Below are positions 33,184-43,839 of a stretch of DNA of 64,000 bases, piece by piece. The stretch lies in assembly GCA_038277395.1 (NCBI GenBank), contig CM076189.1, positions 84,557,421 through 84,621,420 on the forward strand, read 5' to 3'. A program made the position numbers and the translations under genes. Numbering within the stretch: the first letter of the stretch is position 1; every line of letters starts with the position of its first letter. The stretch comes from Dryocosmus kuriphilus (Eukaryota > Arthropoda > Insecta > Hymenoptera > Cynipidae). The notes below the pieces were generated by a model. That model saw only the letters and a list, made by a program, of their open reading frames with translations, did not search any database and was not told the DNA's origin.

Positions 33184-33200
33184 GTTGTATAACTATATAG
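31735..33200 (+). CDS. Spliced antisense gene of unknown function inside the retroelement
   Basis: Runs opposite to gag-pol. The ATG at 31,735 opens a very acidic segment, with many Asp/Glu in the first ~110 residues, MSSPINFDFLNCDEMDFVL at the start, and LQQQMEFLF near residue 110. The frame shifts by one base between about 32,306 and 32,397, then continues to AHAR at 32,701. A 115-nt intron, GTAATT at 32,702 to TTTTAG at 32,816, joins it without frame change to a basic second exon (EKDRIKYIKNRASK, WVFRGERILLPWEW, RDRIKESLKLCGLN). The end runs into a (TA)n tract. AATAAA follows at 33,234. I do not recognise the family. The acidic N-terminus and basic C-terminus would suit a regulatory protein, as with antisense genes of some retroviruses; that is inference. 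The frameshift suggests decay. Confidence 0.5.
33109..33180. repeat. (TA)n microsatellite
   Basis: An uninterrupted alternating TA tract of about 70 bases that overlaps the 3' end of the antisense frame and adds a run of Tyr-Ile to its translation, probably a late expansion. Confidence 0.9.
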
Positions 33201-33578
33201 AAGAAAATGATTTTATATTATTTTATAAAATAGAATAAAATATTATTATTTGTATTTATTTACTTTTTTTTTTGAAAGACGAAAACAACAAATATTTACG
33301 TAATTTTAATTTTCTATTTTTCAGTTTTATGCTTAATCCAAATGTTATTTTGACGATTGGGAATTCCTTTTATAAATGATTTTGAGGAAGGACGATATAA
33401 ATTCATGGATTTTTAGATGAAAGTGGAATTGTGTTTTGTGTAAATCAAGGTCTATATTAATTATAGAAAATTGTAGCATAATGAGGATAGTGCCGAATTT
33501 TTTTAATAATTTTGTATTTCTAATAAATTATTTTTAATTTTATTTCGTTTTATTCCTTTGGTTTTGTAGAAATATGTT

Positions 33579-35325
33579 TCAAAAGTTTGTTTCAATAATT
33601 ATTGGTTCTTTTTTTGTAGAATCATTTTCATTATTAGCTTCCTGATTGGTTTTTATTAAGTCGTCTGGTGTTTGATATTTGAAGTGTGTGGGGGAAGAAG
33701 AATTTTTGATGTTATATATATTTTGTTTTTTACAAATGTAAAAAATATACGTTAAAATGATTATCAGAATTAGTAAAATATTAAAAATTAGAAGGGTCAT
33801 ATTGATAATCGTATGATTTGATAGGTTTTGGGATATGTGTAATAATTCTTCTGTTTTGTTTAAAGAATTTTGAGATAAATGAGTTAGTGATTGAATCGTT
33901 TTAATGTTTATAAAAATTATTCTCTGAAAAATTTGAATGGGATTGATAAAATATTTGTGTGTAAGATAAGTCTGATCTAAATTCTCTAGTACTAAACCGT
34001 ATTTGGGAATTATTAATTAACAAGATGCAACTTATTCTTACTTGAAAAATTCCTTGTATTTTTAGTTTTGTAGTGATTTGTGGCTTGGGAAAACAATTTA
34101 TTTGTATTCCTTCTGGATTTGGAGTAAAATGAATCCATCCTTTTTTTGATTCTAATTGAAGAAGGGAATATATGTTGGATTTTCTATTGTTTTTATTATA
34201 CAATTTTTGGGTGAAGTATTGAGAAAAAGATTTGTTTCACAGGATGTGTTAGTTTTTGTTTCTCTTAACATTTGAGAAGCTGGACATAGTTTTCCAAAAT
34301 TCAATGTTTTACAAGTGTGATGCAGAGGATTATTTGTTAAAAAATATGTTTCATTATTAATTGTGACACCAATATATTTGTTAGTGATTTCGATATAGAA
34401 AGCTTTCGTTTTGTTATTATAAAGTTTTCAGAATTTGTATGATGTGTTGATTTTATAAATATTAAATCTTAATATGCTTGGGAGAGGAATTGTTGTGTAA
34501 AAGAATAGAATTCCATCAAAATAGTAGCACTTAATTTCTGAAATTTCAAGGAGTTGAGGAAGGATATTTTTATATTGTAGGGGCAGTATGTCGTGTGTTA
34601 TTTCTTCTATATCTCTAACAATTAAACGGAGGTCATACTTTTCTAGAATTAAAGAGTGCCATTTTTTCATTTGTGCAAATTCTAAAACTGTGTATAGTTG
34701 TTCCAAAGTTGCTAAATAATTTTTGGTTATGACTAAGTGATCATTTAACAAATCAGCTGCTTCCTTTTTTGCTTCGTTCGAAATTTCAGGATTTTTCGAT
34801 TCCAATATCAAAATTTCATTTAATTTTACTAGTCTCTCGGGAATGTTGAAAACTCTTGATTCTATAATATGAGTTTGATTATCCTTTCAATAGAAAAATG
34901 AATCTGGATTTTTTTTTATTTCATTAATTGTTTTTAAAATAATTGAGGAATTTTCTGGAGATTCAGTATATATTAATAGTCTTTGAATGAGAGTTTCATA
35001 TTTGTCAATCATTTCTTTCTGAAATTTTAATTGTGAACTGTGATATTTTTTATTACAAAAATTTTGTTTCGGGTTTATATTCGCAATAACTGATTAAAAA
35101 GTTATATTTTTCAATTAATAAAGGTTTATGATTCAAAAATTTGGTGATATTCATAAGCGAGACAATATTCCAGTCTCCTATAGCAAAATAAATATCATCC
35201 AATTTTTCATAATATAACCCTGGGTTTTCATGAGAAGGACTGTAGGTATAGGGAGTAAGTGATCTTGAGACTATTAATATTTTGAGTAAGATGATAAAAA
35301 ATTGTGTAGGGTTTGTTTGTCTCAT
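33579..35325 (-). pseudogene. env: Baculovirus-F/errantivirus-like envelope gene (degenerate)
   Basis: The 35,325-35,053 segment starts with a hydrophobic signal sequence (FFIILLKILIV) and continues with a GLYYEKLDDIYFAIGDWNIV region typical of the mature start of insect Env/F proteins. 34,811-34,428 has a long helical region, then an IPLPSILRFNIYKI segment like the family's central domain. 34,203-33,901 follows. 33,800-33,579 has the membrane anchor (LLIFNILLILIIILTYIFY) and a ~50-residue tail. In such proteins this gene mediates membrane fusion. The pieces lie in different frames with stops between them, so the gene is dead. The family call rests on pattern and order of segments, not a search. 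Confidence 0.6.
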
Positions 35326-35428
35326 GATGCCTCTCGATTCCTTGACCTAGAAAAGAATACACATGTAGATTAGAACATATTACTAGGTTATGATAAAACT
35401 AATGCATACACATGCAATGATTTTTATG

Positions 35429-35965
35429 TTATTTTAATATCCAAGATAACCATTGCACATTTTTTTGTTTTGGACAATATTGAGGTATGTGGTAATCCTT
35501 ACAGTTTTTGCAATGAAATTTCGGACAGTCTTGTTTTGAATGCTTTCGACTTTTACAAAAATTACAAGAATTTTGCCATGAATTTAAAATAGGCTTTTTT
35601 ATATTATTTTCAAAATTTAAGGTAGGGTTTATGGCGTAAGTATTTATTACATTTTTTAAAATTCTATAAGCTGCGTTATTACTTGCGATTTCTCTTGTTT
35701 TTCCTATTCCTAATGTACGAATGGTACCAATTTTCCATTGCACTAACGTATATGGATTTTTAAAATAATGATGTTGGTAGATTGTTGTAATTTCTTGTTT
35801 TTCTAAACCGTATTCTAGTGAAATTTTTTTCAAGATTTGAACGTAATTAAGTATTCCTGGTGTTCGTTGATCATTTTTCCATGTAGTTAGTGTTATGCGA
35901 AAAACTATTTTATAATTAGTTAAAAATGTTTTTGAGTTTCTAACCTCAGCTTCCTTGCTGTTCAT
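35429..35965 (-). CDS. dsRBD-like protein with two zinc knuckles (ORF B)
   Basis: An intact 178-residue frame. Residues ~40-105 follow a double-stranded-RNA-binding-domain pattern: a first helix (VQILKKISLEYGL), three short strands, a GIGKTREIASNNAAYRIL segment matching the G-x-G-K-[ST]...A...AA motif and last helix. Residues 134-147 are a CCHC knuckle (CNFCKSRKHSKQDC) and 152-164 a second, shorter one (CKNCKDYHIPQYC). It follows ORF A on the same strand with ~120 bases between. A retroelement protein of this type could bind viral RNA or block host RNA interference; neither is shown. It is notable that this frame is open while both envelope genes are broken. Confidence 0.55.
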   Translation of the reverse strand: MNSKEAEVRNSKTFLTNYKIVFRITLTTWKNDQRTPGILNYVQILKKISLEYGLEKQEITTIYQHHYFKNPYTLVQWKIGTIRTLGIGKTREIASNNAAYRILKNVINTYAINPTLNFENNIKKPILNSWQNSCNFCKSRKHSKQDCPKFHCKNCKDYHIPQYCPKQKNVQWLSWILK

Positions 35966-36086
35966 TTCTGTTTCCTGAGCGTGATAGAAAGAGAAAAAAA
36001 AATAAAAAGAAAATGTATATATAATTATTATATATATATTTTTTTTTTGTATAATGGTTCTCTAAGATTTTTGTGCAAAAAGATTT

Positions 36087-36818
36087 CTAAAAGTTATTGT
36101 ATATATTTGGTGCTCTAAAACCACACTTGACGCATTTTTTGAAGGACTTCCATGGTTTGGAGTAGACGAGTACTGGTAATTTAAGGGGAGATGGGTTGTT
36201 TTGTTGAAAGCTTTTCATTTCTACGTATTCTTCTTCTGAATCGGATTTCAGTTTCTCTTTGTTTAATTCCTTTTTTTGTTCTCGTGGCTTGACAGTTTCT
36301 TTTAGAGTACTAATCACTACTATTCTTTTCTCATTACTAGCTGTAACATTTAATTCCTTAAATGATTTTTCTGAATTCGCGTTAATCATTGACCAATTAA
36401 TATTATTTAAAGTATGGTAAACTTTGAGGGCCGCTCTGGTTTTTGCTAGGGTTTCTATAGCTCCTAATGATAACTCTTTTATATCCCCTACTTTACAAGC
36501 AACTAGATAACTCAAAAGTTCGGTAGGTTCACCGTGAATTTGAATTGTATTAAAAAAAGGGGGTGGAAGTAAATTTTTTTCACATATCTTTTTTAATTCT
36601 AAAATTATTAGTGATAATTTGATTGGATGTATAGTTGTAAATCCGATTGGATTAATCTTCTTTAATAATTCACAGTAAAGATTTCGGGCAACATTTTGTG
36701 TAGCTAATTCCTCATCATTACTAGAGCATGTTATGATGAACTCGTCAAATTTTATTGTGACGGAGAAAACAAACTTTTCTTTGATATCTTGTTGAATTTG
36801 CATATTAAATATGGGCAT
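36087..36818 (-). CDS. dsRBD-like protein (ORF A)
   Basis: An intact 243-residue frame. Residues ~70-137 fit a double-stranded-RNA-binding domain: helix LELKKICEKNLLPPPFF, strands around FNTIQIHG and YLVACKVGDI, then the ETLAKTRAALKVYHTL helix with the expected alanines; the usual G-x-G-K loop is weak (LGAIETLAK). Residues ~8-55 resemble the second half of another such domain (KFVFSVTIKFDEF ... ATQNVARNLYCELL). The tail is charged (EKLKSDSEEEYVEM) and ends with a CVKCGF pair. It lies between the chuvirus-like glycoprotein and ORF B, and the two may be duplicates of one ancestral gene. Possible roles are RNA binding in particles or suppression of RNA interference, both inferred. Confidence 0.55.
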   Translation of the reverse strand: MPIFNMQIQQDIKEKFVFSVTIKFDEFIITCSSNDEELATQNVARNLYCELLKKINPIGFTTIHPIKLSLIILELKKICEKNLLPPPFFNTIQIHGEPTELLSYLVACKVGDIKELSLGAIETLAKTRAALKVYHTLNNINWSMINANSEKSFKELNVTASNEKRIVVISTLKETVKPREQKKELNKEKLKSDSEEEYVEMKSFQQNNPSPLKLPVLVYSKPWKSFKKCVKCGFRAPNIYNNF

Positions 36819-36932
36819 TTTCTTCCTTTAAATTGTGATAAGTTCTTGAAGAAGTGAGGTAAAGGGTTTTTGTAATGACTTATCCATTTTTTAGAAACGT
36901 AAAGAAAAGTCTTGAGGATGTTTAGGATTTGT

Positions 36933-38776
36933 TCAGAGTTGGTTTAGTTGTGAAGTTGGATATAATTCTGAATCTGTATTAGGTGAATTATTACCTTGTG
37001 CAATAATATTTGTTAGTGGTTTTTGGGGTGAATCCTTGACAGGTATATCCGCTGTATTCTGGGGAATATCTTGTTCTTCCTGATTCGTGCGTTGGTTTTG
37101 ATTTCGTCCTAAATGCAATAAAAGATTTGTTACGGAGCCCCAAATTGCTCCTAAATGTATTGACCAGCCAAAAATAGAATGTAATGCATAACCATGTATT
37201 ATTGTATCGGCAATTAATTTAATCATGCGAAATATTATTATTATTCCAATAAAACCAGCACTAGCTGTTCCAAAGTTAGTGAAGATCGTCCAAAATTTCC
37301 CCCATGCAGATTCTGGTCTGATTGAGAGTAAATACCGCTAGTTGCAAGCGCAGCAGGGTTCCTATATTTCCAAGTTGCCCGTGTTGTAGGTTTCATTAAT
37401 TCAGGTGGCATAGCTTCGATGGGACTAGGTATCATTTTATACCATTTTTCTCCTAAAAGGTACATAGTTGGGATAAAAGAATTACAAGATACTTGAAGTC
37501 CGGCATTGATTATAATATGGGTTCGCGGGGTCAAGAACCTAGTTTTATTTTCATAAGTGACGGGTAATTGCAAATAGCACTCTTCATCTTTTCTGAGTGT
37601 TACCTCTATCGGTACACATTTTATAATATGAATTACTTCACCCGCTACAATTGACATATATCCAGGACCCTTCATTAGAACATATGAAAATTCATCAGGG
37701 GCTTGAGTGGCTAACATTAGTGCATTTTTTAAAACTCGTTGTTCCAATGTGCATTTTTGATATAATATATCATTATATAGTCTGATTACTTCCGTTCGAA
37801 TATGCCTTTCGACGTATACAAATTTAGAGTTCACATATGTGAAGATATCCATATTTTCTATTAATGTGCCATGGCTTTCCTTGAATAATTGACCTGGTTT
37901 TGCTTCATAAATGAATAATTTAGGGTGTTCTGTTTGAATTAACATATAATTACATTCTGGCAACAATGACTTTTGTGCTAAAGCAAATGTTACATCTTGG
38001 GTAGTCAGTGACTATATGATTTCAGAGTTATCAGTGTTATTTTCCCATGTTCTATTTGCTAAACCTTGATATAGGATTTCATATTTATTTGAATTACAAG
38101 CATCAGATTTTGCGTAATTCCAAAATGTATAACCTTTATCTACGTCTATACAAAAAGTGCTTATAAATGGGCAAACGAGTCCTGAATTCAAGATAATTTT
38201 ATTATTTTCAAGATTAATAGTTGCCCAACTTTCCCATAATAAAATGTTAAGTGATCCTGTAACGATTACATTATGCCAAGTACCGAAAGGGTCTGAGTAT
38301 TGTTGTTCTGAACATGCCCCGTTTGTTTCTGCAGTGCCCGCAAAGGTCACACTACGATAACTAGTGGTATTCATTAGTAACCCCGAAATTTGTATATTAT
38401 TGTCCATTTTTAATGTAGCAAAGTTGTGCATTCCTTCGCATTGGTCGCGTGAAGTTTCTTCTAAATATGTAATTTCTCCATTATTTACAGCAGATATATG
38501 TGAGTGCATACCGCAATGATATATTGTACGTTTGATTTCTATCTTACATTGAATTATTTTAGTTTAAATAAGATTACTCAACTGTAGAAGCTGAATGTAA
38601 GTTTCCTTAGTTTCTAATGTCGTTTTACGTAAATCACACTCTCCTACTTCTAATAATGATAGGGTAGTTGCATTAAGATTATTAGATCCGCAATCAAATC
38701 CCAAGATGGCGTTTGTTGGGAGTATCCACATCAGTGGGAGAAGAAGATGGATGAAACCCTGGATTCCAATTTCCAT
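36933..38776 (-). pseudogene. Chuvirus-like glycoprotein gene (broken)
   Basis: The 38,776-38,564 segment has a signal sequence (FIHLLLPLMWILPTNAIL) and a GFDCGSNN...LSLLEVGECDL start. After one in-frame stop, 38,560-38,012 contains YHCGMHSH followed by several spaced cysteines. After a second in-frame stop, 37,966-37,241 contains LQLPVTYENKTRFLTPRT and a W.Y..P..LA.SGIYS segment. A frameshift near 37,260 leads to 37,226-36,933 with a hydrophobic, Gly-rich anchor region and a polar tail. Cysteine pattern and CGMHSH resemble glycoproteins of arthropod chuviruses and relatives (negative-strand RNA viruses), not those of insect retroviruses. Frames 38,776-37,241 are all in one register, so damage is slight. 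I did no database search. Confidence 0.6.
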
Positions 38777-39279
38777 TATCTAGAAAAAGGGAGTTTCCTA
38801 TTAACAGTTGCTACTGTTATTGTTGTTTAGTATATATTTTTATTTATTTACTTATTTTATTTTATATATATTTTTTTTTTTTTAGAGAAAGGTAAAGTTT
38901 TCTTTAGTAATAATTTACTTCATTTGTTAATTTTGATTATTTATTTACCTACGGTGTCAATCTCTAAAAGATTTGCTAAAAAATATTGTTGTGTTTGAAG
39001 AAGGCTCAATATCAGGTTATGATAGGCCAGAGGTCCTCGAGTTTTGATAGTAATGATTATGTCCCTTATTGTTTCTGGATCAGCAGGATTTCTTGACCAA
39101 TTTTGAATATTGCAATCAGTTCTTTCATAAATCTTATTTGTAAATAAATACGGCCATAATTTAAGTATATTAAGATATCGAACAAAATGATGAATTGTTT
39201 CGTCAATCCTTTGACGATGTCCGTAGTCTATTTTAATTTAAATCTGAAATATGGTATACAATATATTTGTATTAATTTT

Positions 39280-40384
39280 GCATTAATTATCATTGGAATT
39301 TCCTTCAACTATTTTAGGAATTTTTGATAATTTATGTCTGTTTACATGGACTATTTTCGGTTTATTTTTTATTTGAATCTTTACATTCCCATTACCTAAT
39401 ATTTCTAAAACTTCGTGAGGTCCTGTATATTGATCTGATAACTTATGTATTCTTCCACCTTCTAATAAGAAGACTTCATCTCCTATTTTAAAACTTTAAG
39501 GATTGGACCTTTTATCGTAATATATTTTGGATTTTTCTTTTGCTGCTATTAAGTTTTCTCTTGCTAGGCCTCGTATGTCATGTAACTTAATTATAAGGTT
39601 AGTCATATAGTCATCATAAGTTTCTAATTTTTCGTGGGGTTGAGGTGGTTCACTAAAAGGTTGTCGTGCGAGTTTCCCAAAAACAATCTCATAAGGTGTG
39701 CACTTAGTACCTTCATGAACACTGGTATTGTATGAGAAAATGGCCAATTCCAGCCAATCATCCCATTCTTCGTTTTTACTAACAAATTGTTTTAAATATT
39801 CCCCTAGCACATGGTGGGAGCGTTCTAAAGAACCGTTCGATTGTGGATGAAAAAAGCACTTGTCCGATATTGTTTAATTCGGAATCGCTTTGCTAATCTC
39901 TTAATTAAATTGCTTAAAAAATTAGTTCCCTGATCTGTAAGGACTCCTTTAGGTGAACCGAATATACATATAAATCTTTTAACAAATGCATCTGCTATTG
40001 TACTAGCTAGTTGATTAGGTAGAGGTATTGCTAAAGCATATTTAGTAAGGTTATCTTGAATTGTTAGTATATTTACGTTACCGGATTTAGTTTCTGGTAA
40101 TGGACCAACAATATCCATAGATATTTTTTCAAAAGAAACCCCAGGTGTGTCAGTGATCACCATTGGTTGTTTTGTTTTTACTCTTACTAATTTATTCAAT
40201 TGACATTTCAAACACATTTGAATATGTTTTTTTGTATATCTAATTTCATGTTTTCCCAAAAGAAATTTTGTCTAATCCTGTGGTAAGTCTTAGTGGTACC
40301 TTTGTGTCCCCCAAGCGCAGAAGAATGTGCTTCCTCAATTATTGTAGATCTTTGTTACTTATTAGGGTACTGAGTAATTCCCTT
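39280..40384 (-). pseudogene. pol: Integrase (frameshifted)
   Basis: 40,259-39,825 holds a CLKC zinc-ligand pair near its start, then the catalytic core with ISMDIVGPLPE (first Asp) and LTDQGTNFLS (second Asp). The frame shifts near 39,835, within the segment carrying the catalytic Glu. 39,810-39,496 continues with LGEYLKQF, WDDWLELAIFSYNTSVHEGT and TPYEIVFGK. A stop at 39,496 is followed by the C-terminal GPHEVLEILG region to about 39,280. It inserts cDNA into the host genome, with five-base target duplications in this case. Damage makes this copy inactive. Confidence 0.8.
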
Positions 40385-41454
40385 ACAAATTATTATCTTA
40401 ATTAAGGAATCAGAAAACACTGTATTAATTATTGATAATATTTCTCTCCAGTTTACATGATTTATTTTAGATGTTTGTTGTATACTAATTGAACGTAGTA
40501 AAAGTTTATCGGCTATTGCTCGTAAAGAATAAATACATGTCTTAATATTATCGATAGTTTTTGTAAAATTGTCCTTGGATTCAGACTCGATGGTGAGTGG
40601 TATGTGATAAAGTTGGCCCTTTTATATTCTTTTGCTTCTCCTAATGTGAGGTTAGAAAATTTTGGTAATTCATTGCGTCTCTCCAAAAGTTTGGATCCAT
40701 TGTCACGAGGAGAACCGTCAATCGCTAGAAAATATGTGTAATTGTCTTTTCGCATAGTAATTTGGTAACTACATCCTATAATATTTTTATTTAAAGATCG
40801 ATTAATTTCACTTGATTTTGTAATAAGTTCTTCGCTGGGCTGTCCATTCGCCGGATTATTGTTTGATATATTGATTTCTTCCAATTCTTCCCCTCTAATA
40901 TTTTCATTAATATTTGGGAATTCGTTTCTTGTATTTTCTTGATCCTCCTCTTCACTAGAAGAATCTGTGGTGTCATTTTCAGAAATATGATTTCCTCCAT
41001 ATTCAGGGTCAGAAATGATTTTTTCTTCAATTTCATCATAATTTTTATTATTCTTTCCTTTTTTATTCTTCCTAATCTTTTGTTCTAAGGTTTGCTTTGT
41101 ATCCTTACAGGTCGACCTCTTCCCCTTTTAATGATAGTGGTGTCAAGATTTTTGATCTCATCTTGAGATGAATTTTTTCTTGGCCTACCTCTCTTTCCTT
41201 TTCTTGGGATTATTTTTTCCTCTTCGGATTCCGATGTTTCTTCTTTATAAATTGATTTTTGATGAGTTTGCATTTCCTAAAATTTATTTTTTGCTTCTGT
41301 TTCTTTCTTCAATTTTCCCCTCGTTATTACCGCTTTAACCCGGGGATCTGTAGTCTTTGAATGCTCTTCTTCCATAGAATAGGTGGGTTTATTTGCATGA
41401 TTTTGTGAAATTGAAGGTAAAACTTGGCTATCTTCAGTTAATTCGTAGTTCAAC
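40385..41454 (-). pseudogene. Pol linker with AT-hook-like motifs and acidic stretch
   Basis: Between RNase H and integrase the minus strand reads through several frames. 41,273-41,085 has two AT-hook-like motifs, KRGRPRKN and KRGRGRPVRI, with an ESEEEK acidic piece before them. 41,039-40,513 gives a second acidic region in one frame and an LLERRNELPKFSNLTLGEAK segment. AT hooks bind the minor groove of AT-rich DNA. In a pol linker they might tether the integration complex to such DNA, which is speculation. Frame changes show decay. Confidence 0.45.
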
Positions 41455-43743
41455 TCAGTTCAACTTTTCTGTACACCTTAAGTCAATCGATCCTTGCGGA
41501 GCTTCATTGTTATGATATTCCTTTTCATAACCTAAAAATTCGTCATCACTTAAAGAATTGTCATTATAGAATTTCGTATTATAAATTTCGTTCCCTGAAA
41601 TGTTCTGTTCTATCGATTTTTCCTCCATTGGATTTCTTGATAGTGCGTCTGCGATAACGTTTGTTTTTTTTCCCGCCTTATAAATTACGTCAAAATCATA
41701 TTCTGCAAGTTTTAATTTCCAACTAGTAACACGAGAACAGGGGTCCCTAGATTTCTGGAACCACATCAAAGGTTTGTGATCCGTCGCGAGTGTAAATTTC
41801 TTACCATACACGTAAGGTCGAAATTGGGTTACACAATATATAATAGCCAAGGCTTCCTTATTATATGTATCATATTTCTTCTCACCATCGTTCAAAGTTC
41901 TAGAAACATAGGCAATTGGCTTATCCTTACCAATCTCTCCTTGAGATAGGACACCTCCTATTCCATAACCAGAAGCATCAGTAGTTATAATAAATGGTCG
42001 TGAAAAATCCGGTTTTTGTAATATTGGTTCTTCACATAAAAGATTTTTTAGGGTGTTGAAAGCTTCATCCTGGTCATTTGACCAATAAAAAGGGACATCC
42101 TTTTTTAATAAATGTGTTAAGGGATGTGCAATGTGTGAAAATCTACCTATAAATTTACGGTAAAACCCGGCTAAACCTAAAAATTGTTTTATGTGTTTTT
42201 GTTTTTGTGGTATTGGAAAATTTTTTACTGCCCTAATTTTATTGGGATCAGGGCGAACGCAATCCTGATCTATTATATGACCTAAATAACTAATTTCATG
42301 TCGCAAAAATTCACATTTGTCGGGCTGCAATTTTAAATTAGCTAATTTTAGACGATTCATAAGATTGTTCAATTTTTCGGCGTGTTCTTTCAAACTGTCT
42401 GCATACAATACAATGTCGTCTAGGTAGACAAACAACTCAGTTCCTTGTAAACCAGTTAAAACTCGATCCATATGTCTCTGAAAAGTAGCAGGTGCATTAT
42501 GAAGACCAAATGGCATTCTCAAGTACTCAAAATGTCCTTGGTTTGTTGAAAACGCGGTTTTTGGCGCGTCTTTGGGGTCCATTTCTATTTGGTGGAAACC
42601 TGATGCGAGGTCAAACACTGAAAAATAACGTGCCTTTCCCAACTGATCCAAGATATCATGGATATTGGGAAGGGGGTATGAGTCCCCGATCGTTTTTTCA
42701 TTGAGCTTTCTAAAATCCAGCACCATTCTCCAGCGTTTATTACCGAGTGAATCCGCCTTTTTTGGTACTATCCATATGGGTGTATTATAGGGAGATTTCG
42801 AAGGTTGTATAATCTCCTTTTCTAAGAGTTCATTTACTTGTTTGTTTACTTCTTCTTTATGTATAGGAGGAAAACGATATTGTCTTGCACAGATAGGGAC
42901 ATTATCTATAGTTGGAATTTGGTGACGCAAAACATTAGTGGCACTTAGTGGTTCTTCAGGAATATGAAACCTATCGGCGTGTTGTTTAATTAAATCTTCT
43001 ATATGTCTTAACCTTGTTGGGTCTAAATGGTCCAAATGAAGCAACTCTTTTAAGCGTTTCACTCTATCTTCACCTGTTATGTTATAAATATTACCCAATA
43101 GTTGTAAAGGTAGAGGTGTTAACATGAATTCTTCAAATATTTTATTAAAAGGATTTGAACTTTGTTTTAAATATACGGTATGATTACTTGATTGTATTTT
43201 TTGTCGGGTATTTAATTCTTCGAATTCTTCTAAAATAATTTTTGGAACATATATTTCAATAGGTTCAGGTAAAGTATTAGCTATATTTAGGTATGCTTTG
43301 CCGTTGTCATATTTAACAACAGCGTTTCCAAGATAAACCCCATTTCCTATTGACAAATCTGGGATATAACCTTCTTGCTTTTCAGTGTTTTCAATAAGTA
43401 CATAAAAATCTGAAATTGTTCGAGCTGGTACAATAATGGTTTCATTTGGTTCAAATGGGTGTTTTTTATTTGAAAATTCTAAACATCGTTCTTTATAGTT
43501 TATTTTAACGTTATTTTCAGTAAAGAATTCCGATCCTAGCACTCCGTCTTCTAAAATAGGCACGTGGTTTGAAATTGATATTCCAATCACTTGTTCTTTT
43601 ATGAGATTCATTCCTGCTCCAGTGTCTAACATAATGCGCACTGGATGTAATAAACCGTCTACAGGTAAAATAATGGATGGTATTGTTGAACCCCTACTCA
43701 AATTTATTTTTGATGCGATAATATTTTCAGTCAGATTTCTCAA
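41455..43743 (-). CDS. pol: Pol: protease, reverse transcriptase, RNase H
   Basis: A single open frame of 762 residues. Aspartic protease with DTGA at residues 40-43. Reverse transcriptase from about residue 285 to 500, with RMVLDFRKLNEKT, FSVFDLASGFHQI, MPFGLHNAPATFQ and the catalytic YLDD at 440-443, then YLGHII. The connector has FLGLAGFYRKFI near 521-532. RNase H from about 580 has FIITTDASGYGIGG, and ATDHKPL follows later. The order protease-RT-RNase H-integrase and the motifs place it in the Ty3/gypsy (Metaviridae) group. The frame is intact, unlike its neighbours. It probably begins by frameshift or readthrough from gag, whose zinc knuckle ends about 100 bases upstream. Confidence 0.9.
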   Translation of the reverse strand: MRNLTENIIASKINLSRGSTIPSIILPVDGLLHPVRIMLDTGAGMNLIKEQVIGISISNHVPILEDGVLGSEFFTENNVKINYKERCLEFSNKKHPFEPNETIIVPARTISDFYVLIENTEKQEGYIPDLSIGNGVYLGNAVVKYDNGKAYLNIANTLPEPIEIYVPKIILEEFEELNTRQKIQSSNHTVYLKQSSNPFNKIFEEFMLTPLPLQLLGNIYNITGEDRVKRLKELLHLDHLDPTRLRHIEDLIKQHADRFHIPEEPLSATNVLRHQIPTIDNVPICARQYRFPPIHKEEVNKQVNELLEKEIIQPSKSPYNTPIWIVPKKADSLGNKRWRMVLDFRKLNEKTIGDSYPLPNIHDILDQLGKARYFSVFDLASGFHQIEMDPKDAPKTAFSTNQGHFEYLRMPFGLHNAPATFQRHMDRVLTGLQGTELFVYLDDIVLYADSLKEHAEKLNNLMNRLKLANLKLQPDKCEFLRHEISYLGHIIDQDCVRPDPNKIRAVKNFPIPQKQKHIKQFLGLAGFYRKFIGRFSHIAHPLTHLLKKDVPFYWSNDQDEAFNTLKNLLCEEPILQKPDFSRPFIITTDASGYGIGGVLSQGEIGKDKPIAYVSRTLNDGEKKYDTYNKEALAIIYCVTQFRPYVYGKKFTLATDHKPLMWFQKSRDPCSRVTSWKLKLAEYDFDVIYKAGKKTNVIADALSRNPMEEKSIEQNISGNEIYNTKFYNDNSLSDDEFLGYEKEYHNNEAPQGSIDLRCTEKLN

Positions 43744-43839
43744 TTTTTTAGGTGCATTAATTCCCTTAATTCGTTCCCTCCCTCAGAGCACCGATCCTGG
43801 GGAGGTTCATCCCACTTCCCGAATTGTTTATTAATGGTT

